The notes under the pieces: generated by a model
The model's database searches: none
Seen by the model: the letters and a program-made list of their open reading frames with translations, nothing else
Told to the model about the DNA's origin: nothing
Position numbers and translations under genes: made by a program
NCBI GenBank assembly: GCA_905214895.1
Contig: CAJMNP010000073.1
Coordinates: forward strand, 1-5,373
Length of the DNA: 5,373 nucleotides
Origin: an uncultured bacterium
Lineage (GTDB): Bacteria; Actinomycetota; Coriobacteriia; Coriobacteriales; Coriobacteriaceae
Reading direction: 5' to 3'
Shown here: in pieces, positions 1-5,373 of the stretch
Layout of the letters: the number at the start of each line of letters is the position of its first letter
Numbering within the stretch: the first letter of the stretch is position 1

Positions 1-62
1 TCGGGGCGCAGTTCATTTCAGCGCCGCCCGAGAAAGCTAAACGCCTTCTGGCAGGTTGTCCC

Positions 63-97
63 GGGCCGAGGGCGGCCACCTTGATCGCCCTCGGCCC
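63..97 (-). terminator. Perfect 12-bp hairpin downstream of the PTS gene, probable operon end
   Basis: The arms GGGCCGAGGGCG (63-74) and CGCCCTCGGCCC (86-97) are perfect inverse complements around an 11-base loop. The hairpin lies about 55 bases beyond the stop codon of the minus-strand PTS permease, where a terminator for that operon is expected. Neither strand has a run of T after the stem, so it is not a classical intrinsic terminator. U-less hairpins of this kind are often proposed as terminators or as 3'-end protecting structures in high-GC bacteria. The hairpin is directly visible; its role as a terminator is inferred. Confidence 0.5.
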
Positions 98-113
98 TCA
101 CCCACCTCAACTG

Positions 114-143
114 CTCCTCAATTACATAGAGCTGATTGAGGAG
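114..143 (-). repeat. Inverted repeat immediately after the PTS stop codon
   Basis: CTCCTCAAT (114-122) and ATTGAGGAG (135-143) form a perfect 9-bp inverted repeat with a 12-base loop, starting 8 bases beyond the PTS stop codon. It is the first of two hairpins in tandem in the 3' untranslated region of the sugar operon. No T-run follows on either strand. It may act with the stronger hairpin at 63-97 in transcript ending or stability. The rest of 1-151 shows no gene that can be supported. Confidence 0.45.
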
Positions 144-151
144 GGCGCAAG

Positions 152-1600
152 CTAGTGGGCGCCTTCCTCCTCGTCGTTGGGTCGGTAGGTGATGAACTCG
201 ATAACAAAGGCCAGGACGGCGGAGATGAGCGAGGCGATGATCGCGAAGATCATGTGGGAGATCCCGGCGCCACCAGGGGTCCCGTCGATGAAGTTGAGCA
301 GGTTGAAGACGCCGAGGCCGCCCGAGATGTACATGAGAGCGCCAGTCATTCCCACGATAGCGCCGCCCACGGCGGAGCTCAGGCATGCCACGACGAACGC
401 GCGCTTGTTGGGGAGGGCGATGCCGTAGATGCCCGGCTCGGTGACGCCGAAGAAGAAGGCGGAGATCATCGCGGGAAGGGCGATGCCGCGGAAGCGCTCG
501 TCCTTGTTTCTGAGGTACATGGCAAAGATGACCGCTCCGAGTGCGAACCCGTGGCCGATGGTGGCGGCGAGCACGCTATCGTGGCCGAGGGTGTTCAGGT
601 TCATGATGGAGATGGGGATGAGGCTCCAGTGGAAGCCGAAGATGACGAGGCACATCCACAGTCCGCCGACTAGGGCGCTGCCCAGGACGGAACCAACCAC
701 GGGGAGCTGGAAGATGAACGAGAACGCCGCGCTCAGCAGGTTGGTGATGAGGGTGGCCACCGGGCCGATGATGAGGTAGCCCAAGACGATGGAGACCGTC
801 ATCGTGGCGAGCGGGACAAGGAACATCTTGAGCGCAGCCGGCATCCAGCTCTTGAGCCAGCGCTCAAGGATAGAGCCGAACCACACCATGAGAAGGACGG
901 GGATCACCGAGCTCACGTAGCCGGACACGGGCATGATGATGGGGATCCCGAGGGCGGTGGCGTACCACGAGAACGTGCCGGCCACGCCGAGGTCGATGCT
1001 GCCGAGCGCCTCGCCCGAGGTCAGGGCGACCATCGTCGGGTAGAGGAGCGCCACGCCGATTGCCACACCGGTGAACTCGTTCATGCGGAACTTGCGCGCG
1101 GCACTGAACGCCAGGGCGACGGGAAGGAAGTAGAAGAAGCCGTCAGCCACGGTGTAGAGCAGCGTGTAGAGGCCGTCGTTTGCAAAGTCCGGGACGAAGT
1201 AGGTGATGAGGGCAAGCAGTCCCTTCATGATGCCTGCGGCGGCAAGCGGTCCCAGGATGGGCTGGAAGATGCCAGAGATGAGGTCGATGATGGCGGAGGC
1301 AACGGTCTTATCGCCCTGGGGCTCGTCGTCGGCGCTTGCGCCGCCCGAGAAGTTGCCGGCCTCCAGGACCGCGTCGTAGACGTCCTCGACGATGTTGCCC
1401 ACGACCACCTGGTACTGGCCGTTGGCCTGGATGACCTGGATGACGCCCTTGAGGGCCTCGATCTTGGCCGTGTTGGCGCGGGACTCGTCCTTGAGTTTGA
1501 AGCGCACGCGCGTGATGCAGTGCGCGACGCTGGCGACGTTCTCGGCGCCGCCTACGTTCTCGAGTATGGATCTGGCCAGGTCGTCGTATTTTTCTGCCAT
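152..1600 (-). CDS. PTS beta-glucoside-type permease, fused EIIB-EIIC, no EIIA
   Basis: This is the membrane permease of a phosphoenolpyruvate-dependent phosphotransferase system (482 aa), which takes up a sugar and phosphorylates it. The EIIB domain spans about residues 1-85. The phospho-accepting cysteine is C28 in HCITRVRF. After an acidic linker (about 86-98), the EIIC membrane domain fills about 100-472 with roughly ten hydrophobic segments. It carries FGFHW (321-325, H324) and the family loop GVTEPGIYG (385-393, E388), which lines the sugar site in this superfamily. The protein ends in an acidic tail (NDEEEGAH), so the EIIA domain found in BglF/BglP-type proteins of about 610-630 aa is absent; a separate IIA must phosphorylate C28. 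The B-C order without A also occurs in trehalose and sucrose permeases, but the neighbouring GH1 phospho-glucosidase, 31 bases upstream, favours beta-glucosides such as cellobiose, arbutin or salicin. The start is supported by AAGGAGAA (1605-1612) four bases before ATG. It is very likely cotranscribed with the glucosidase gene. The family is certain; the exact sugar is inferred. Confidence 0.95.
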   Translation of the reverse strand: MAEKYDDLARSILENVGGAENVASVAHCITRVRFKLKDESRANTAKIEALKGVIQVIQANGQYQVVVGNIVEDVYDAVLEAGNFSGGASADDEPQGDKTVASAIIDLISGIFQPILGPLAAAGIMKGLLALITYFVPDFANDGLYTLLYTVADGFFYFLPVALAFSAARKFRMNEFTGVAIGVALLYPTMVALTSGEALGSIDLGVAGTFSWYATALGIPIIMPVSGYVSSVIPVLLMVWFGSILERWLKSWMPAALKMFLVPLATMTVSIVLGYLIIGPVATLITNLLSAAFSFIFQLPVVGSVLGSALVGGLWMCLVIFGFHWSLIPISIMNLNTLGHDSVLAATIGHGFALGAVIFAMYLRNKDERFRGIALPAMISAFFFGVTEPGIYGIALPNKRAFVVACLSSAVGGAIVGMTGALMYISGGLGVFNLLNFIDGTPGGAGISHMIFAIIASLISAVLAFVIEFITYRPNDEEEGAH

Positions 1601-1631
1601 TATTTTCTCCTTAGTGATATTGCCCGGGTGG

Positions 1632-4164
<2,533 letters not shown>

Positions 4165-4171
4165 TCGGCTC

Positions 4172-4231
4172 CCTTCCGTCTGCTGTCTTGCAGACGCACA
4201 TCTCGTGCGTCTGTTCCCTGCAGTCGGAAGG
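4172..4231 (-). promoter_or_regulatory. Leader hairpin that pairs with the transporter ribosome-binding site
   Basis: The outer helix pairs 4172-4183 with 4220-4231 (CCTTCCG-T-CTGC against GCAG-T-CGGAAGG), 11 of 12 positions matching with one T-T mismatch. It encloses a perfect 9-bp hairpin, CAGACGCAC (4191-4199) and GTGCGTCTG (4205-4213), with a 5-base loop. In the minus-strand RNA the outer helix takes up GGAAGG, part of the ribosome-binding site at 4169-4177. A competing 7-bp stem, CGTCTGC (4177-4183) with GCAGACG (4190-4196), shares bases with both helices, so two exclusive folds can be drawn. Base pairing is seen directly; control of translation is inferred. Confidence 0.5.
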
Positions 4232-4243
4232 TGGGCTCGTGCG

Positions 4244-4280
4244 GTCTTCTGGCGGTGCATGTGGCACCTGCTGCCAAGAC
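4244..4280 (-). repeat. Imperfect hairpin between terminator and ribosome-binding-site hairpin
   Basis: Three stem segments stack: GTCTT (4244-4248) with AAGAC (4276-4280), GGC (4251-4253) with GCC (4273-4275), and GGTGC (4254-4258) with GCACC (4264-4268). They are separated by a 2-base and a 4-base bulge. The structure starts one base after the minus-strand terminator's T-run and would be part of the read-through leader of the transporter mRNA. Confidence 0.4.
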
Positions 4281-4281
4281 G

Positions 4282-4317
4282 AAAAAAGCCACGCAACCGA
4301 CTGCTCGGTTGCGTGGC
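4282..4317 (-). terminator. Intrinsic terminator on the minus strand, upstream of the transporter gene
   Basis: GCCACGCAACCGA (4288-4300) and TCGGTTGCGTGGC (4305-4317) form a perfect 13-bp stem with a 4-base loop. On the minus strand it is followed at once by six T (A-run at 4282-4287), so it has the standard form of a strong intrinsic terminator for leftward transcription. No gene that could end here lies to its right on the minus strand. It sits 118 bases before the transporter ATG and about 45 bases after a promoter candidate, which suggests an attenuator or the end of a very short RNA. Confidence 0.85.
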
Positions 4318-4333
4318 AAAAAGGTGGCTAGCG

Positions 4334-4364
4334 CCCAGAAAAGTCCACGCGTTTTTAGACTGGG
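4334..4364 (-). repeat. Small leader hairpin at the predicted transcript start
   Basis: CCCAG (4334-4338) and CTGGG (4360-4364) pair, with an inner AGTC (4342-4345) and GACT (4358-4361) repeat offering an alternative register. The enclosed bases include GCGTGG on the minus strand (4350-4345), which repeats six bases of the 3' arm of the terminator at 4288-4317. If transcription starts near 4360, part of the outer stem would not be in the RNA, so this may instead be a protein-binding palindrome at the start site. Confidence 0.3.
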
Positions 4365-4366
4365 AC

Positions 4367-4396
4367 AAAGTACTACAACAGGTGAGATTCTGTCAA
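4367..4396 (-). promoter_or_regulatory. Candidate promoter for the transporter leader RNA
   Basis: The minus strand has a perfect -35 hexamer TTGACA (4396-4391), preceded by a T-run (4402-4397 region, CTTTTTC). TACTTT (4372-4367) is 18 bases further on as a weak -10 box; TAGTAC at 15 bases is an alternative. The start would be near 4360, giving a leader of about 195 bases to the transporter ATG. No comparable promoter is found between the terminator and the gene, which favours this one. Confidence 0.45.
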
Positions 4397-4434
4397 GAAA
4401 AAGCGAGCCTCTGCCCGCCGTACCTGTGGCGGTC

Positions 4435-4465
4435 GTTCCCCGAACGGGGCGGTGCCGTTGGGGAC
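4435..4465. repeat. GC-rich nested inverted repeat
   Basis: CCCC-G-AACGG (4438-4447) pairs with CCGTTGGGG (4455-4463), a 9-bp stem with one bulged G, extended outward by GT (4435-4436) with AC (4464-4465) and a bulged T. Alternative pairings CCCC/GGGG (4438-4449) and GTTC/GAAC (4435-4445) overlap it. There is no T-run on either side. It lies between the two divergent promoter candidates. Confidence 0.4.
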
Positions 4466-4467
4466 TG

Positions 4468-4522
4468 TCTCGATCTGTAACAGTTGGGGCTAGTTTTGGT
4501 CGATGGATGTTACAGATTGAGA
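4468..4522. repeat. 15-bp inverted repeat with 25-base spacer
   Basis: TCTCGATCTGTAACA (4468-4482) and TGTTACAGATTGAGA (4508-4522) are inverse complements at 14 of 15 positions, the exception being a G-T pair. The inner ten bases, ATCTGTAACA and TGTTACAGAT, match perfectly. The spacer is G/T-rich on the plus strand and repeats GTTGGGG (4457-4463 and 4483-4489). It could be a paired operator, a stem-loop RNA, or a copy of a dispersed palindromic unit. No T-run follows on either strand, so it is not an intrinsic terminator. Confidence 0.6.
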
Positions 4523-4586
4523 TTGTTGAGGATGGGTGGGGGTAGCTAATTCGGACGGGGCTATTTTAAACATTGGGAAATCGAGC

Positions 4587-4615
4587 GTGGCAAGCGGAGG
4601 TCTTCGGGGTATAAG
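4587..4615 (+). promoter_or_regulatory. Candidate promoter of the DJ-1/Maf genes
   Basis: GTGGCA (4587-4592, four of six bases of the -35 consensus) and TATAAG (4610-4615, five of six of the -10 consensus) are 17 bases apart. Transcription would begin near 4622 and give a leader of about 30 bases with AAAGGAA (4641-4647) before the DJ-1 ATG. Confidence 0.5.
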
Positions 4616-4652
4616 ACGGCTAATTGTATGCCGTTTTTTGAAAGGAACCCTT

Positions 4653-5195
4653 ATGCCCAGCGTTGCCGTTCTTGCCGCCGATGGCTTTGAAACGATTGAA
4701 TGCCTGACCATGGTCGATGTCATGCGTCGCGGCGGCGTGCGCGCCACGCTCGTCTCGATTATGCCCACGCGCGAGGTCGTAAGCTCGCTGCAGATTCCCG
4801 TAACCTGCGACGTACTCTTTGACGAGATTAACTTTAACGAGTATGACTGCGTCGTGCTGCCCGGCGGTCTGCCCGGCGCCACCAACCTGCGCGCCGACCA
4901 GCGCGTCTGCGACGTGGTCTGCGAGTTCGCCGCGACCAAGCACGTCGCCGCCATCTGCGCCGCCCCGTTTATCCTGGGTGAGCTCGACCTGCTCGAGGGG
5001 CGCCACGCCACGTGCTTCCCTGGCTTTGAGAAAAGCTTCCCCAAAGGCGCCTATACCGGCGAGAAGGTTACGCAAGACGGCAACATCATCACCGCCAGCG
5101 GCATGGCCCAGTCGCTCCCCTTTGCGCTTGAGCTGCTGCGCACGCTCGCCGGCGACAAGGCCGTCGAGAAGGTCGCCGAGGGCATTCAGCTATGA
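4653..5195 (+). CDS. DJ-1/PfpI-family protein (YajL-like)
   Basis: This is a soluble 180-aa protein of the DJ-1/ThiJ/PfpI superfamily, full length for the DJ-1 subgroup. The start of the fold, VAVLAADGFETIECLTMVD, carries E16 at the position of the conserved acid of DJ-1 (E18), and VVLPGGLPG (67-75) is the family loop. The reactive cysteine C102 sits in the nucleophile elbow AAICAAP (99-105), and TASGMAQSLPFAL (147-159) is the typical C-terminal motif. Family members are linked to oxidative or carbonyl stress and to repair of glycated proteins and nucleotides; the exact activity is debated and cannot be read from sequence. ATG 4653-4655 is chosen because AAAGGAA precedes it by five bases and the first beta strand starts at once; the open frame continues upstream to 4536 without support. 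The Maf gene begins within its stop codon, implying a shared transcript. Its arginine codons are CGC and CGT, unlike the minus-strand genes, which also use AGG and CGG. Confidence 0.93.
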   Translation: MPSVAVLAADGFETIECLTMVDVMRRGGVRATLVSIMPTREVVSSLQIPVTCDVLFDEINFNEYDCVVLPGGLPGATNLRADQRVCDVVCEFAATKHVAAICAAPFILGELDLLEGRHATCFPGFEKSFPKGAYTGEKVTQDGNIITASGMAQSLPFALELLRTLAGDKAVEKVAEGIQL

Positions 5196-5373
5196 TTTTG
5201 GCTTCGCAATCACCGCGCCGCATCGAGTTGATGCGCGAGGCGGGCTATGACATTCGCATCATTCCTGCCGATATCGACGAAACGCCGTTTGATGGCGAGG
5301 CCCCGCTTACGCTCGTTGAACGCTTAGCACGCGCCAAAGCCGCCGCCGTTGCCGCCGAGCATGCCGAGCCCAA
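5192..5373 (+). CDS. maf: Maf-family nucleotide pyrophosphatase, 5' part only
   Basis: Only the first 60 codons are present; the gene runs off the right edge (a complete Maf is usually about 190-210 aa). The N-terminus MILASQSPRR carries the Maf signature S-x-SPRR (S5, S7, R9, R10). The acidic DIDE (27-30) and LARAKA (45-50, K49) follow where the family has its conserved Glu and Lys. Maf proteins are cytoplasmic house-cleaning enzymes that hydrolyse dTTP, UTP and modified nucleotides to monophosphates and pyrophosphate, and some inhibit septum formation. The residues separating the dTTP/UTP (YhdE) type from the m7GTP (YceF) type are not in view. ATG 5192-5194 overlaps the DJ-1 stop as ATGA, with a GAGGGC stretch just upstream, so translational coupling is likely. 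Confidence 0.9.
   Translation, partial: MILASQSPRRIELMREAGYDIRIIPADIDETPFDGEAPLTLVERLARAKAAAVAAEHAEP

Larger units (their letters stand above)
4165..4652. other. 488-base divergent intergenic region with no supported gene
   Basis: The region separates the minus-strand transporter from the plus-strand DJ-1 gene. From left to right it holds a hairpin covering the transporter ribosome-binding site, a second imperfect hairpin, a minus-strand intrinsic terminator, a small leader hairpin, a minus-strand promoter candidate, a GC-rich nested hairpin, a 15-bp inverted repeat, and a plus-strand promoter candidate with the DJ-1 leader. Open frames crossing it have no ribosome-binding site and no protein-like composition. 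Confidence 0.8.

Noticed and set aside
1..16. Possible gene starting leftward at a minus-strand ATG (14-16)
   Set aside because: Only five codons lie in the window and no ribosome-binding site precedes it.
4165..4368. Open frame continuing upstream of the transporter ATG, from a TTG at 4368, possibly a leader peptide
   Set aside because: It runs through the terminator stem, has no ribosome-binding site, begins before the predicted transcript start and does not look like a protein. The lack of stop codons appears to be chance.
4613..4639. AAGACGGC/GCCGTTTT hairpin with a T-run before the DJ-1 gene, resembling a terminator
   Set aside because: The stem needs a G-T pair and A-T pairs drawn from the T-run itself, leaving almost no U-tract. 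Its left arm overlaps the -10 box of the likely promoter and would not be transcribed.
4628..4690. 20-codon open frame starting at an ATG just before the DJ-1 ribosome-binding site
   Set aside because: It has no ribosome-binding site, overlaps the true start out of frame, and shows no sign of coding.

Overview
The window is GC-rich, gene-dense bacterial DNA with five protein genes. Strong purine-rich ribosome-binding sites, short intergenic gaps, a phosphotransferase (PTS) sugar operon and a DJ-1/Maf gene pair would fit a gut-type Actinomycetota of the Coriobacteriia (Collinsella or Olsenella-like). This is an inference from style; there is no rRNA or phylogenetic marker to prove it.

Layout. 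Positions 1-151 hold two inverted repeats just beyond the end of a minus-strand sugar operon and no convincing gene. On the minus strand, reading right to left, come an EamA-family (drug/metabolite superfamily) membrane transporter (4164 to 3184), a GH1 6-phospho-beta-glucosidase (3062 to 1632) and a beta-glucoside-type PTS permease with fused IIB and IIC domains (1600 to 152). The last two form a clear functional unit. The permease phosphorylates a beta-glucoside as it enters the cell, and the glucosidase splits the phosphorylated product to glucose 6-phosphate and the aglycone or second sugar. The permease has no IIA domain and no IIA gene is in view, so a IIA protein must come from elsewhere. 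No BglG/LicT-type antiterminator is visible either.

On the plus strand, a DJ-1/PfpI-family protein (4653-5195) overlaps by four bases (ATGA) the start of a Maf-family nucleotide pyrophosphatase that runs off the right edge.

The most interesting part is the 488-base gap (4165-4652) between the divergent transporter and DJ-1 genes. On the transporter side, a TTGACA promoter candidate is followed by an intrinsic terminator that lies before the transporter gene. Two further hairpins come next, and the last one pairs with the transporter's ribosome-binding site. This looks like a leader RNA with both transcriptional and translational control, and it matches no riboswitch class I recognise. In the middle of the gap sit a nested GC-rich hairpin and a 15-bp inverted repeat with a 25-base spacer. 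These may be an operator, part of a small RNA, or a copy of a dispersed palindromic repeat. A separate inverted repeat straddles the candidate -10 box of the glucosidase gene.
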